NCBI GenBank assembly: GCA_964017065.1
Contig: OZ024787.1
Coordinates: 5,033,538-5,097,537 of the forward strand
DNA: 64,000 bases
Source of the DNA: Haliclona indistincta
Lineage: Eukaryota > Porifera > Demospongiae > Haplosclerida > Chalinidae
Reading direction: 5' to 3'
Shown piece by piece: positions 1 to 10,905 of the stretch. Positions within the stretch are counted from its first letter, which is position 1; each line of letters begins with the position of its first letter. Below the pieces are notes generated by a model. That model was not told where the DNA came from. It searched no databases and was given only the letters and a program-made list of their open reading frames with translations. The position numbers and the translations under genes were made by a program.

Positions 1-65
1 ACCTGTCTCCTTCCCTTACTTTCTCTCTCCCTCCCTCCCTCCCTCCTTCTCCCTCTCTCTCACAG

Positions 66-3000
66 GTGTCATCCCGTATCTTCCCTACAGTAAGCAGTGC
101 TACATGAAGAGAAGAAGCTGCATCACAGTCAAACTAATAGCCTCCATGTTGGCTAAAGCAGGTAACTAAAAGTAAATGTATTATGGTAACCAACTTGACA
201 ACATAGGAAAACTGCCTTTTAAGGCATGTCCGCACTACAGCCAATGCGCATCGATCTGGATCTGGGTCCACACTACAAGCAAGCAAATCCAGATTGCATT
301 GTGGAACCCACCCATTTGCTAACTGTTTCCTGTAGATATTATTAAATAATGCACGTGGAGGCTAGGAGCCAATACGAGTTTACTTTGCTAGCGACGCTCT
401 TCCAACACCTCAATTAGCGCTGGAGTTTCTCTGTACTCTTCCAGACGCCGTGCCTTCACTACAGTTGTCCATGTTTGATTTCACACCCAAAATCTGCACA
501 CAGGAATGTGACTTTACTCGATCCCAGATCGAATCATTCTCGAATCTTTAAGCTTCAGTTATTGTTTGAAAGTTATGTGTGTACAGTCTGTTTCATAGTT
601 TAGTTTCAAATGTCTAAGCTCTGCAGCACTCGTCGTACAAATGTTTGTAGTTTCAATAAATTCAATAGTTCCTGCTCTGGTGGGTTAGCTAAAATTGACA
701 TTTTTGAAAACAGTTATACTGCTCCTTACACAGAATCATCGGTGAAATCAGCGACTGCCTTATTCCTTAGGGATTGATTATAACTCTTGAACTCAATTGC
801 TCCAGTGCCTGACCTGTACACAATATTCCGATACCACACACTAGTTTGCTTGTGTGTGCTGTACGTGATGAGAGAAATTAGTGATCTTATCTGGCTCGTG
901 TGAGGAATACAGGAATAATGTATTTCAGAGCTGTTTCAGAGTATGAATTAGTTGCTATATTATTGATAGTTAGAGTATTGAATCTGAAAAATGGTCTACT
1001 CTATGTTGTTTTGATTTGTATCGAGAAGCAAACTTCTCAGCTTCGGTCACTGATTTACTTACGGCTGAACATAGTGCAAAGAAGGTGTAGTACTTTATAA
1101 CTACATCTGTGTATAAAATGGTTTAGTGTACAGGTTTGTAAAACATCACTCCTTCACCTCTCTCTCCTCCTCCATCTCCTTCTCTCCAGGAATCACTCAC
1201 TTACTAACAGTTGACCTCTATCACAAGGAGATTCAAGGATTCTTCGACTTTCCAGTTGACAACCTCAGAGCGTCGCCATTCCTAATGCGATACATCAAAG
1301 AAAATGTAAGTCAGTGACACAGCTTAAGACTATAAGGCAATGAAATTCTGAAATTCACAGCTTACTTAGATGTTCTCTTCCTTTCCTCTTTTACTTCTCT
1401 CCATTCTTCCACTGCCCTTTCCCTCCCTCTCTTTCTCTTCACTCTTATCTTTCTTTCTTCCTTCCTCCCTCTCTTTCTTCTTCCTTTCCTCACCCTCTCT
1501 TTCTCTCTCTCAGATCCCTGGATACAAGAATGCAGTGTGTGTGGCAAGATATCCTGGAGTGACCAGAAGGTAAAAAATCAACTTATCTTATGTTTCAGTT
1601 TCCTAAAAATGATGCTTTCTTTGATTTGTAACATAATAATTATTATTGTGACAGTCAGGCTCCTCTTTACAGTAATTTTTATGATGCACTGTTTTCTCCA
1701 TCTTTCTGATCAGAGCTAACTCATTTGCTGAACAGCTCCACGTCAGTCTAGCAGTCATCCACGAAGTGCCCAAGGAGCAGGATGATGGCAGACACTCTCC
1801 CCCTCCTCTCAACACCAGTGTTGACATCACAACGAAGCTATCAACTAGTAAGTGCTTGTATGACGCTTGTATCTAGTAAACTAGACCATTTGATGATTTT
1901 CCCAATGTAAATGTACTTTAACAGTGAGTGATTGATCTGTCAGGACCAAATTCCATTGCGTCACTTGCGTGCGTGCGTGCTGCACTTCTTGCATCTACAG
2001 TGGAACCCCTCTTAGCGGACACCCCTCATCCCTCTATAACGGACACTTACTGAATCCCAAATAATTATAACCCACATAATGTATAATAAACCCCTGACCA
2101 TCTATAGCTGCAGCTTGAGCTACTGGCGTCTGCAGTTTTGTCCCAGGTGGACAAACTGATAGAAAACCTGATAAGTCATACGTCCACGCATGCACTCAAG
2201 GCTCTGTAGTGCTCAATAGCAAGCTAAATTGCAAAAAGCCTCTAAACATTTATAGGCAGCGTATAGCTGCGTCGTTGGAGCTGTTTTGATAGTTTAAAGC
2301 ATGCGCAATGAGACGTATCAAACCAAGTTGCTGTATTAAATGAATATGAATAATAATGAGGACCTGTCATCTTAATAATAATATTGAACTCAGTGGTACA
2401 TGTGCGTGTGTGAATGTATGAATGTGTGTTGAATTCTCATGTGTGTTCTCTGTTCCTATTCAGGTATTGAAGATGCTGATGAAAAGCCTATTCTCAATCT
2501 AGTTGGTGATGTCGACGGCCGCGTCGCTATACTCATTGTAAGCAGTAAGTATGTCTACTCAATAAGTCTATACAAATTTCCGTCTCACAAAATTCATAGT
2601 TCTTAGCTGTGTATACAAAATTTTGTTCATTTTTTCGTCAAAATGAACCACAAAAATATTCTAACCCTGAAAATGTCTTAGTTATCTAAAGCTTGTTGAA
2701 GATGTATTATATTTGGTAATGTTTCAATTTTTCGTCTTGTGGTCAAAGCTAAGCTCATTATTTTAATTTCTGCTATCAGTCAAAATTGTATTCAGTTTGG
2801 GCATGTTGTGCAAAATTTTATTCCGCACATGCATTCTTACTGCAAGATCGCACACCACAAATATTACCGAGCATAGTTTTTAACCAACTTTATCTTCTAT
2901 CTTCACTCCATAGGATGATGTTATTGATGAGGTTGGTCCAGTGTTATCAGCAGCGTGTTGTTTGAAGGAGAGGGGAGCTACCAAGGTGTATCTAGTAGCT

Positions 3001-4264
3001 ACTCATGGTATCATGTCCGACAGATCACCAGAACTGCTAGAGACCTCATGCATTGATCAGGTATACCGTAACACCACTAGTCCTGCTTAGTATACCGTAT
3101 TTCTTCTAAAGATTCGGCACCCCTTATTTTTCGGCACGTTGTAGCTGAAATGCGTACTAAACCTCAAAATTTCGGCAAGCGCTTTGGTTCTTCGTCATGG
3201 TAAGCCAACAGCCCGACGTGAAAAGTCCTGTACTTCATGGAAAAGAGCTGTAGACACGTTCTCGTTCAAAACAAGTGCTCGTCACCACACCTCCACTTAT
3301 TCGGCGCTTCGGAACTTCTGCCACAATTACTTCCGAATATTGGGCAAGCAAATCTGAAATTTGTGCCAAATTTTTAGAAGAAATACGGTACTCACTAGCT
3401 AACCCTACGTTGCCTTGTGCCCTGATATTTCCCAGCCTGACAGACTGTACTTCTTCGAATCTCATTTGAGTGTGTGTACATTTTATACCCCGTTCACACT
3501 GCACGTTAGAACCGGGCCACACTTTATGATCAAAGTTCCGACACAACCGAACCGTGCTGGAAGCGGCCCACCTATGGTTGGTGTGCTGCGATGGTGCAGT
3601 TCAGTTCAGTTGTAGCTCAGTTCAGTTGCGTTCATACTGTCAGAGATTTGCAACCGGGCCGGCCCGGTTCGGTTCTGTTTTAGCGCGTAGTGTGAACGCG
3701 GTATTAGAATCTACATGGCACTGTCATTGTCCCATGTGAACGGTCATGGTCCCGATCCAAAGGCGTGTCCCCAGTTCTTCACTGACATTGTAACCAGTAC
3801 AGTGGTTTCACTACTTTTAAAAGCGTCAACCGTAGAGTGTAAACGGTGTTCTATCTGATTCACGAAAATTAATGTAATAAACCTTCCAAATAAGGCACAT
3901 ATCACGCTTTTGAGGCGTAATAAAACTGCTGTACATGCATGTTGAGGTCCCATAGTGCCTAGCTTCATGGCCTAGCTTCATGGCCTAGCTTCATGCTTGT
4001 ATTGTGACTGTATTGCGTCTGTTCTGGTACCTACATCAGTCTGTCCTACTCGGCCATTACAATGTGTAGATTATCATGGTTTACTCTGCTCTCTTCTTGT
4101 TCCAGATCTTGGTGACCAACACTATAGCTCAGGACGTCCATCAGAAGCAATGCTCTAAACTAAAGACTATTGATATCAGCTCCATGCTGGCTGAAGCAAT
4201 CAGGCGCATCTATCACGGAGAATCCATGTCGTTTTTGTTCAAGAATGTTCCCATATATGACTAA
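66..4264 (+). CDS. PRPSAP: PRPP synthetase-associated protein, 3' part of gene (seven exons)
   Basis: Phosphoribosyl-pyrophosphate synthetase-associated proteins are catalytically impaired relatives of PRPS that sit in the cytosolic PRPP synthetase complex and modulate it. Exons are 66-161, 1190-1305, 1514-1569, 1714-1847, 2464-2537, 2914-3060 and 4106-4264. All have GT-AG borders and joined phases, and the last ends in TAA. Recognisable blocks are [20 protein letters not shown] and [14 protein letters not shown], then DDGRHSPP, which belongs to the insertion that separates PRPSAP from PRPS. Next come [20 protein letters not shown] at the usual PRPP-loop position, [17 protein letters not shown], and the C-terminal [17 protein letters not shown]. 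About 260 residues are visible, and the 5' exons lie left of the window. A polyadenylation signal follows at 4436. Assignment to PRPSAP rather than PRPS rests on the insertion and is fairly firm; which vertebrate paralogue it corresponds to cannot be said. Confidence 0.9.
223..1125. other. large intron of the PRPSAP gene, no gene seen
   Basis: This intronic stretch shows only AT-rich sequence. Around 223-540 there is material resembling the transposon-like DNA elsewhere in the window (GCGCATCGATCTGG, CGATCCCAGATCG motifs), but I could not pair two ends. Short open frames here have no recognisable protein features. Confidence 0.4.
1996..2105 (-). mobile_element. truncated pogo/Tigger-like MITE copy
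   Basis: The sequence starts with TACAGTGGAACCCCTCTTAG and continues as a near match to the reverse complement of the complete element at 8840-9011, including GGACACTTACTGAATCCC and AATAAACCCCTGACCA. It breaks off there, so the other terminal repeat is lost. It lies inside a PRPSAP intron. Confidence 0.7.
3093..3390. mobile_element. 298-bp MITE with 18-bp perfect inverted ends
   Basis: The left end TACCGTATTTCTTCTAAA (3093-3110) is the exact reverse complement of the right end (3373-3390). The outermost TA on both sides is what a Tc1/mariner-type TA target duplication would leave. Weaker similarity (GGCAC, TTCGG motifs) extends inward. The element occupies the last intron of the PRPSAP gene and encodes nothing credible. 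Confidence 0.8.
3485..3705. mobile_element. probable MITE with GTTCACAC-type inverted ends
   Basis: The left end TACCCCGTTCACACTGC and the right end AGTGTGAACGCGGTATTA are imperfect inverted repeats. Between them is GC-rich sequence with repeated GTTCGG/CCGAAC-like words. The end sequence resembles that of the larger element at 14573-16163. It is intronic to PRPSAP and non-coding. Confidence 0.6.
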
Positions 4265-4435
4265 ACTAACATGTTAACATTACGTTCTGTGAACGTCATG
4301 AAATCATATTATTGTTCAACTACTCAATCTCTGTATTCAAAATCAACATCAAACTTACCAATACAGTGTAACAACTCACTGCTAGGCTGTGACTATACGA
4401 ATGATGCATGAGCTTCCCTGCATGAATGCTGTTGT

Positions 4436-4441
4436 AATAAA
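4436..4441 (+). terminator. polyadenylation signal AATAAA of the PRPSAP gene
   Basis: A canonical AATAAA lies about 170 bases after the TAA of the last exon, in AT-rich sequence with no competing signal closer to the stop. Confidence 0.6.
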
Positions 4442-4667
4442 ATCATCAATCTGCTACATATTGGGTAGAGTGCTAATTCTTTATGCTGAGCTTTGCATAA
4501 CAAGTGTTTTCCTGTCCTATGGATATTAAGACAATTCCAAATTAAAACATTTCACTCAATTAGCTAATTTTGAATGCTGTACATGAAATGTTATTCTTGC
4601 TTGTATACAATCTCAGCTGAATATCCTCGGTATCTCATTAAGTGACTGTTAGGTCGAGAACAGACAG

Positions 4668-4930
4668 CAATCAGGTGCATCTATCACGGAGAATCAATGT
4701 CGTTTTGTTCAAGAATGTTCCAATATATGACTAAACGTGCATGTTAACATGAACAACTTGAAATCATTAATATTGTCCAAATATCCAACTACGTACTGAA
4801 TCTGTGTTCAATCTTAAATTATTGTGTATAGCTCTACTCAACTAGCTATTTGCCGTGACAAGTCATAACATACTGCATGAATGTTTTTATAAAGTCATCC
4901 ATTCTTGAATAGTCTTTAGGCTTTATTTTG
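4668..4930 (+). pseudogene. decayed duplicate of the PRPSAP last exon and 3' UTR
   Basis: From 4668 the sequence repeats the end of the last PRPSAP exon (ATCTATCACGGAGAAT, then GTTCAAGAATGTTCC and ATATATGACTAAAC). The copy has lost one T in a run of five, which shifts the frame, and carries point changes. Similarity fades into the 3' untranslated part (ATGTTAACAT, then CATGAATG and AAAATC-like words). It looks like a short local tandem duplication of the gene's tail. Confidence 0.75.
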
Positions 4931-5646
4931 CATGTTCCTACCCTATCGAAAATAATTGGAGAGAAGCATCTCATGATATTGAAGCAGATATCTTCTACTG
5001 CACAAAAAATTGCTCTTATTACTGCTTGTATGCAGCCTTGGCTCAATGGTAAACACTAAACTGTGATATGTTTTGACGGGTACTGCAAGAGCTTGTTAAC
5101 TAAACTCCCCTTTCCACATACAAGGAGAGAAATTTGCTGAAGAAGTTTCAAGGGTTCTTGTAGCAGTAGTATTTGTGTATCACTGGTTCAAGGTAATAGA
5201 TACATCAATTTAGTTTTGTACAAGATGAGCAATGCACGATGATAACACAATATGGTTAGACTGGTAACATAGTTAGTACATTATTATGATTGGTAGAATG
5301 TGTATACAACCTGATGCTGCCAACACACTACAAGCTTTGACTAAAATTATGTTTCAGGTTCAGTAAAATCTGTCATTTATGTACCATAAATCCAAATTTG
5401 TAAGTAAAGTACAAACTGTAAATCCTCAAGTCCTTATTAAGTAGACATAGCTTTTAAATTGAGTAAAAATTAATACCTTTGTAAATTATTGAACTTAAAT
5501 ACAAAATGTAGATCCCTCTGAAGTAGACTTTCTCGGCTTTATTTACGGTATGTTGTTGGGAAAGTGCCAAAGACATCTTGCATGTATAGATGAATGTTGA
5601 TGAAATTGCTACAGTGATGCTGTGTGTCAGCTACAAAACGGCAAAC
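4931..5646. other. intergenic, nothing recognised
   Basis: AT-rich spacer between the PRPSAP gene and the fibrinogen-like gene. One short open stretch near 5125-5193 ends at a GTAATA that could be a splice donor, but its translation matches nothing I recognise. Confidence 0.4.
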
Positions 5647-6642
5647 ATGGCTTCGAAGACTAGCTGTCTATTAGTCTGCTGCTATCTGTATGTTGTGAAT
5701 GGGTTTGGACCAATGACCTACAATATGAATAATCTGCACAGCTCTTCAGAATGTGGTCAGAGTAATCCTTTACAAGAAGACCAACTGATGCAAGCAATCA
5801 GCAAGATCCATCAGGAGCTAGGTCCTCCAGGATGCAACCCTCCTCAAAACAGATCTTGTCAGGAGGTCCTCTACTGCTTCCCATCAGCTCCCTCAGGCTA
5901 CAATGAGATACATGTTCCCAATGGCTCACTAGTACAGGTCTACTGTGACATGGAGGGGACCAACTGTGGAGGACAAGGAGGCTGGATGAGAGTAGCTTAT
6001 TATGCCAACACGTCACAGCCAGGTGCCACATGCCCTCAGGGACTGACACAAAATTCACCAATTACGTCAGAATTGATTCTATGTGGACAGACTGGTATTG
6101 GATGCCGAAGTACGTTTTTTTCTACATTTGGTTTCAGCTACTCACGAGTGTGTGGTCGGTTATGAGGATATCAGTTTAAATCACCCGATGCGTTTGGTTT
6201 ATATAATTTAGACACTTCTCTCAAGGTCAGTGAAGGCTACGTTGAGGGAGCATCAATCACATATGGAACCGGTGATGCAACTAAACACATTTGGACTTAT
6301 GCTGCTGCACTGTCTCTGCAATTTGATGTGCATCCCATTTTTTTATGCCCTTGCAATACTCGTAGCACTGCAGTGGTTCCTCCCTATGTTGGTAATGACT
6401 ATTACTGTGAGACTGGTTTCAACGGCATAGGACTTCCTTCAGAAGATTTCTATCCTAATGATCCATTATGGGATGGTCAAGAATGTATCGGTGAGGAGGC
6501 TCCCTGCTGTACTCGCCCCAACATGCCATGGTTTATCAAGTCACTTGGTGAAAAGACTACTGAAGATATTCAGCTGAGATTGTGCATTGGTGATGCCGAA
6601 GAACAGACCTTGCTTCAAGTTATAGAATTTTATGTACAGTAA
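5647..6642 (+). pseudogene. secreted fibrinogen-like protein interrupted by one in-frame TGA
   Basis: A single-exon reading frame of about 331 codons, open except for TGA at 6163-6165. I start it at ATG 5647 rather than 5590 because this gives a signal peptide (SCLLVCCYLYVV). Residues about 65-120 resemble the N-terminal part of fibrinogen-related domains: NRSCQEVLYCFPSAPSGY, VQVYCDME, then GGQGGWMRVAYYA. The C-terminal half is Cys-rich: CPCNTR, GNDYYCETGF, PLWDGQECIG, CCTRPNMPWF, ending in EFYVQ. It lacks the normal fibrinogen polymerisation pocket, so it is probably a lineage-specific extracellular family. In the broken copy at 8145 the codon at the TGA position is CGA, so the stop looks like a single CGA-to-TGA transition. 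It could be a recent pseudogene, a null allele, a readthrough gene or a base error. Confidence 0.75.
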
Positions 6643-7107
6643 TCACACTATGCATTCCCCAATTTTTTTTCTGCATGAATTTATTAATTAATTTTTTATA
6701 CGAGTGTTTGTACAGTGCAGTAAGGAATTAAAATTTTTAGATTTCTAGAACATTCATGAAAAAATAATAATATTGATTGTGCACTGGCTACAAGTTTTGC
6801 AAAAACTAGATAAAAACTTTGCTTCATTTTGTGAAGTCTCACCAGTCAATCATGCACACACATGTACAGTACATTTACTTTCTTTGAAATCTGTCCATAA
6901 CAAAGTTGTTAACATGTGTACATGTGATACTGGTGTACCAATTAGTGTGAACACCACATGCACAGGAAAATGTGTAACTGAAGTGGAAATTTGAAACGCT
7001 ATGTCAGATACATGCATGTAAGTGACATGGCTGCTAGACTTCTAGAACTTTGCTTTTATTATGCCGAGGTGTGGGCGGAACCACGAAGCATACAGTAGTC
7101 TGTTCGT

Positions 7108-7110
<3 letters not shown>

Positions 7111-7157
<47 letters not shown>
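7111..7157. repeat. (TG)n microsatellite
   Basis: About 23 uninterrupted TG units. They follow a GGGCGGAACCACGAAGCATACAG motif region that recurs near 37160 (GGGCGGAGCCACAAGGCATA), so the microsatellite probably belongs to a dispersed repeat. Confidence 0.95.
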
Positions 7158-7159
<2 letters not shown>

Positions 7160-7549
7160 GCAATGCGTATCTCAGCAACCGCTTGCTACTAAGCGCTGAA
7201 ACTTGCAATACAGGTAGATCTCGATAGTTTATGAAAATCAAATTTGACAGATTTGCTATTAAAGCCTTTGTTTTGAAGTTATGGCGTGATTTGCTAACCT
7301 AAACAGCCGTCTTGAGCGCTCGGGCCTACTTCATAGACAAAACTGTCTACAGATGGCTACAGTGCAACTTGAAGGCTTGATCTGTGATAGTACAGCTCGC
7401 GCGAGTCCATAGGCAGCAGTGAAACTAGCGAGCAAAAGTTTGTTTTAGTTCACTTAGCTGCTCGACAGGTGAGCCGGAGCGAGCAGAGCAGTTACAGTCA
7501 CGCCCAGCTACATTATTCTGTTTGGCTTCAATACAACTTTTGTACAACA

Positions 7550-7950
7550 GCTTGTACAGCTGCTGGATAGTTGCCACTAGCCTGCGCTTCCATAGAACTG
7601 TTGCTATGATCTGCTGCTTGCCTGCTGCTGCTGCTGCTGCTGGATAGCTGCTACTAGCCTGTGCTTCCATAGCACTGTTGCTATGATCTGCTGCTGCTGA
7701 ATAGCTGCCTCTAGCCTGTGCTTCCATAGTACTGTTGCTATGATCTGCTGCTGCTGCTGGATAGCTACCACTAGCCTGCGCTTCGATAGCACTGTTGCTA
7801 TGATCTGTTGCTACTGGATAGCTGCCACTAGCCTGTGCTTCCATAGCACTGTCACTATGATCTGCTTCTTGCCTGCTGCTGGATAGCTGCCACTAGCCTG
7901 TGCTTCCATAGCACTGTTGCTATGATCTGCTGCTTGCCTGCATGTTCCAT
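7550..7950. repeat. minisatellite with a unit of about 60 bp
   Basis: Repeated words GATAGCTGCCACTAGCCTG, TGCTTCCATAGCACTGTTGC and TATGATCTGCTGCT recur about six times with variable CTG runs between them. The open frames on the minus strand here, rich in Gln, Ala and Ser, are by-products of the repeat. Confidence 0.85.
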
Positions 7951-7959
7951 GGATCTGCT

Positions 7960-8105
7960 GGTCACTTCTACTGTGCTTCTATGATACTGTTTTGATGCTT
8001 CCATGGATCTACTGCATTCATGCATACGTGCTGTCATATGCATCTGCTAATTGCATGCTAGCATACGTGCTACTGCACCGAGGCATCTGCACCTTTGGTG
8101 CTTTA
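7960..8105. repeat. dispersed repeat end, CTTCCATGGATCTACTGCATG family (copy 1)
   Basis: The block running from GATGCTTCCATGGATCTACT through GTGCTGTCAT and ATGCATCTGC to CACCGAGGCATCTGCACC recurs at 12895-13080 and 14905-15045. Each copy is preceded by a different CTG/CTTGCATG-rich minisatellite, so this is the end of one repeat family with a variable internal array. Confidence 0.7.
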
Positions 8106-8144
8106 TTTGATGCAGGTTTTAGTCCAGTTATTTTTAACTCTCAA

Positions 8145-8700
8145 AGGTCCATCAGGAGCTAGGTCCTGCAGGAATCAACCCTCCTCGAAACAGATCTTGT
8201 CAGGAGGTCCTCTATTACTTCCTATCAGCTCCCTCTGGCTACTACGAGATACATGTTGCAAAGGGCTCAGTGCAGGTCTACTGTGACATGGACTTTGGAG
8301 GACAAGGAGGCTGGATGAGAGTAGCTTATTTGAACATGTCGTAATCTGGTACCAGTTGTCCTCATAGATTGACACAGAAGTCACCAATGCCTGGATTCAA
8401 TTTGACTCTTTATGCATGGGCTTCACTGTGAATGTCAAGGTATATTCTTCTCTGCGTTTGTTTTAGCTACTCACGAGTGTGCAGTCGTCAGCTACGAGGA
8501 TATCAGCAAGATTCAATCGATGCTTTTGATCTGTACAATTTAAACACTTGTCTCACGTTTGGCGAAGTTTATGTTGATGGAGTTTTCTATTACATAATTA
8601 TGGTTCAGAAACGCTAAAGTATATCTGGACTTTTGCTACTGGAATTTCTTTCAAATTTGATTCAGAACCATGAATTTTATGTCCTTGCAATACTCGTATA
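8145..8700 (+). pseudogene. broken second copy of the fibrinogen-like gene
   Basis: Similarity to the gene at 5647 begins abruptly at CATCAGGAGCTAGGTCCT, right after the dispersed repeat, so the signal-peptide region is missing. The SCQEVLYYF and VQVYCDMDFGGQGGWMRVAY parts are readable. A TAA follows at 8341, and later parts (SYSRVCSR, AFDLYNLNTC) are in other frames. The copy fades out near CCTTGCAATACTCGTA at about 8700. It keeps CGA at the codon that is TGA in the first copy. Confidence 0.8.
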
Positions 8701-8839
8701 AACATAGTACATAGTCGTCAGTCTTAATCTATAGTCCTTGTTCTAGCTTTGATAGAGCAGACTTCAATTGCTTCATGTCATTTTCTCTTGCTGTCCGGAG
8801 AGATGTTCTGGTTCATGGTTTGGCTTTATACTGAGGGTA

Positions 8840-9011
8840 TACAGTGGAACCTCTCTAAGGCAGACACCAATAGGATCAACAAAATTGTCCATTATAGAGA
8901 GGGTGTCCTCTGGTCAGGGGTTTATTATATATTATTTGGGATTCAGTAAGTGTCCATTATAGAGAGGGTGTCCTCTGGAGAGGGGTGTCCGCTAAGAGGG
9001 GTTCCACTGTA
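8840..9011. mobile_element. pogo/Tigger-like MITE, complete
   Basis: The left end TACAGTGGAACCTCTCTAAG and the right end AAGAGGGGTTCCACTGTA are inverted repeats with the TA at each edge expected for a TA target site. The interior has two copies of GTCCATTATAGAGAGGGTGTCC-like sequence. The CAGTGG ends are typical of pogo/Tigger-class elements in animals. Confidence 0.85.
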
Positions 9012-9235
9012 CTGTGCAATGCTTGATTACAATGTGTGCATGGCATCCCATCTTTCTTGTAGCTTTACTCAATTAGTTTTTTGTTGTCTTTGTAGTATAG
9101 AGTGGCCCAAACTGACATTCTAACCATTTGGTTCTACTATTGCTAATGAAACGTAATGTACATGTGTAGGTGCATGTTGCCTTGAAACCAAAAATGTTTT
9201 GGAATACTACCCTGTAATAACATATAATATGTAAG

Positions 9236-9409
9236 GAGAGAAAATCCCAAGAAGAGCCTCAGACCAGCTGGGACTCGAACCCAACACCCTCTGCTATCTA
9301 GGCGGGCGCTCTCACTCACCACTGAACTACAGGAACCCATGCAGGTGATCGACAGAGGAGCAGTGATAGGTCGGGTTGAGTCCAGCTGATAATCTTTCAC
9401 ATAGAGCCG
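9236..9409 (-). mobile_element. tRNA-derived SINE, minus-strand copy
   Basis: Read on the minus strand this has an A-box-like TAGTTCAGTGG (9319-9329) and a B box GGTTCGAGTCC (9271-9281), about 38 bases apart as in a tRNA promoter. The acceptor stem does not close, so it is a SINE and not a tRNA gene. It is the left half of an inverted pair with the copy at 9410-9575. Confidence 0.7.
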
Positions 9410-9575
9410 ATGACACCGTGATATGGCTCTACATGAGAGATTAGCAGCTGGACTCAACCTGACCTTCCTCTGCCACCTGGGTTCCTGTAACTCAGTGGCA
9501 ACGAGTGTCCACGTATTGCTTAATTGGGTTGGAGTCCCAGCTGGTCTCAGTTTTTTCTTGGGATTATCTCAACAG
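9410..9575 (+). mobile_element. tRNA-derived SINE, plus-strand copy
   Basis: The same element in direct orientation, with TAACTCAGTGG (9488-9498) and GGTTGGAGTCC (9527-9537), followed by the shared tail CAGCTGGTCTCAG and TCTTGGGATT. The B box has a C-to-G change relative to the first copy, and the A box also differs. Confidence 0.65.
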
Positions 9576-9593
9576 TTCCCTTAGGATACATGT

Positions 9594-10014
9594 ACAAAGA
9601 AAATTAAAAGATTTCTATCGAAATCAAACGGATGTAGTGATGAAGAAATCTACTACTGGTCCACAATGTAAACCAACAAGGAACAAGCAACAAGCATGGA
9701 ATGGTAACACGATTGACTTGCTAACAGACCATAGATCCCTACATCAGTGGCTGCTGTAGCTGACTATAGCTAGTTCAGCTAGTTGCTGTTGACTGACACA
9801 TGACGTGCATTGAATTGAATTCAGCTTGTGACAAAAAATGCTGATCTTATGTACAACCACTGATGTAGGGATCTATGGTCTGTTAGCAAGTCAATCGTGT
9901 TACCATTCCATGCTTGTTGCTTGTTCCTTGTTGGTTTACATTGTGGACCAGTAGTAGATTTCTTCATCACTACATCCTTTTGATTTCGATAGAAATCTTT
10001 TTAATTTTCTTGTT
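9594..10014. repeat. inverted repeat, arms about 157 bp, spacer about 106 bp
   Basis: The left arm 9594-9750 (GGTCCACAATGTAAACCAAC, CAAGCATGGAATGGTAACAC) is nearly the exact reverse complement of the right arm 9857-10014. The arms differ by only a few bases or indels, so the structure is recent. A short open frame crosses the left arm but shows no known domain. Confidence 0.9.
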
Positions 10015-10905
10015 TGTGTCCTTTTTTCTTTTTCTGTGAAGTGCCGTTCAATTATCATGCATGTACTGATCGAGCCGTCTTTGTTTCCACCATTAGTTTA
10101 CTTTTACTGTTGTTGATACTTTCTTTAGTAATTATTAAGGGTGCAGGTTCACGCCCACGCATGTATTTTTGGCTGGTTGCTAGGGGCTGTATCTCAGAAA
10201 CTACTGCTGATATTCCAAGAAACCAAAGACCTATGTTATAAGACTGGTGTAGGCTGTACACATTGCAAATTATGAGCGCTGAAAGTGCCAGACGGAAACG
10301 TGACGGGCACGGCTAGATACAACGCTTAGGCTAATAAAACTTTCGTTCACTCAGGCAGTAGAACTTCAGATTGTGGATATATACGTACTTCAACAAGGCG
10401 AAGGAAATAACATAGAGCTTTTTCGTGTATTGTGCTTGAAAGTGCAATTATGAGCTGCTTACCTCGTGGTTTTCCTACTTAGAGGGTGTTTATTAAAAAA
10501 ACTATGTTACGGTCTTTATCTGGTCGCTAATAGTCATAATTATATCCAAGTTTGGGTCTAGATCTATTCTGAAGACCACAGACAGAGTTTTATTGAGGAA
10601 TGTATTGTTCATGATCTTGCCCGGCTACTGTCATTCCTGAATAAGTTAATGGTTGTTAGGATCTGCTCCCTTAACCATCAGCTCGCCTACGCATACATGC
10701 AGTGCATACGAGCCCCGCCCACTTGTTTGTAGACCTATACGGAGGACAGGTTATAATAATCTGGCAAGCGAAGAATAGTGATCCTACACGAGCTTACCGT
10801 TCTTAGAAGACTCCAGACAAATAAATTATGTGCTCTCTGTGATTGATACGGCGTCAAGCTGGTGCTTGGTCACGTGCGCTAACCACTGCTTGGTCACGTG
10901 CGTAA
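10015..10905. other. non-coding, dispersed-repeat fragments
   Basis: The stretch at about 10140-10330 (CACGCCCACGCATGTATTTT, GGGCTGTATCTCAGAAAC) resembles the sequence at 7160-7300 and probably belongs to the same family. No gene is supported. Confidence 0.4.

Noticed and set aside
5590..5646. Upstream ATG (5590) as the start of the fibrinogen-like gene
   Set aside because: Starting at 5647 gives a clean signal peptide. The extra 19 residues would place charged and polar sequence before the hydrophobic core.
7425..7844. Minus-strand frame rich in EAQASGSYP repeats
   Set aside because: It translates the 60-bp minisatellite. An overlapping poly-Gln frame is equally open, and nothing supports expression.
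9236..9345. A tRNA gene on the minus strand
   Set aside because: A and B boxes are present, but the 5' GGGTTCC has no matching 3' acceptor strand and the sequence continues into a SINE tail, so it is tRNA-derived, not a tRNA.
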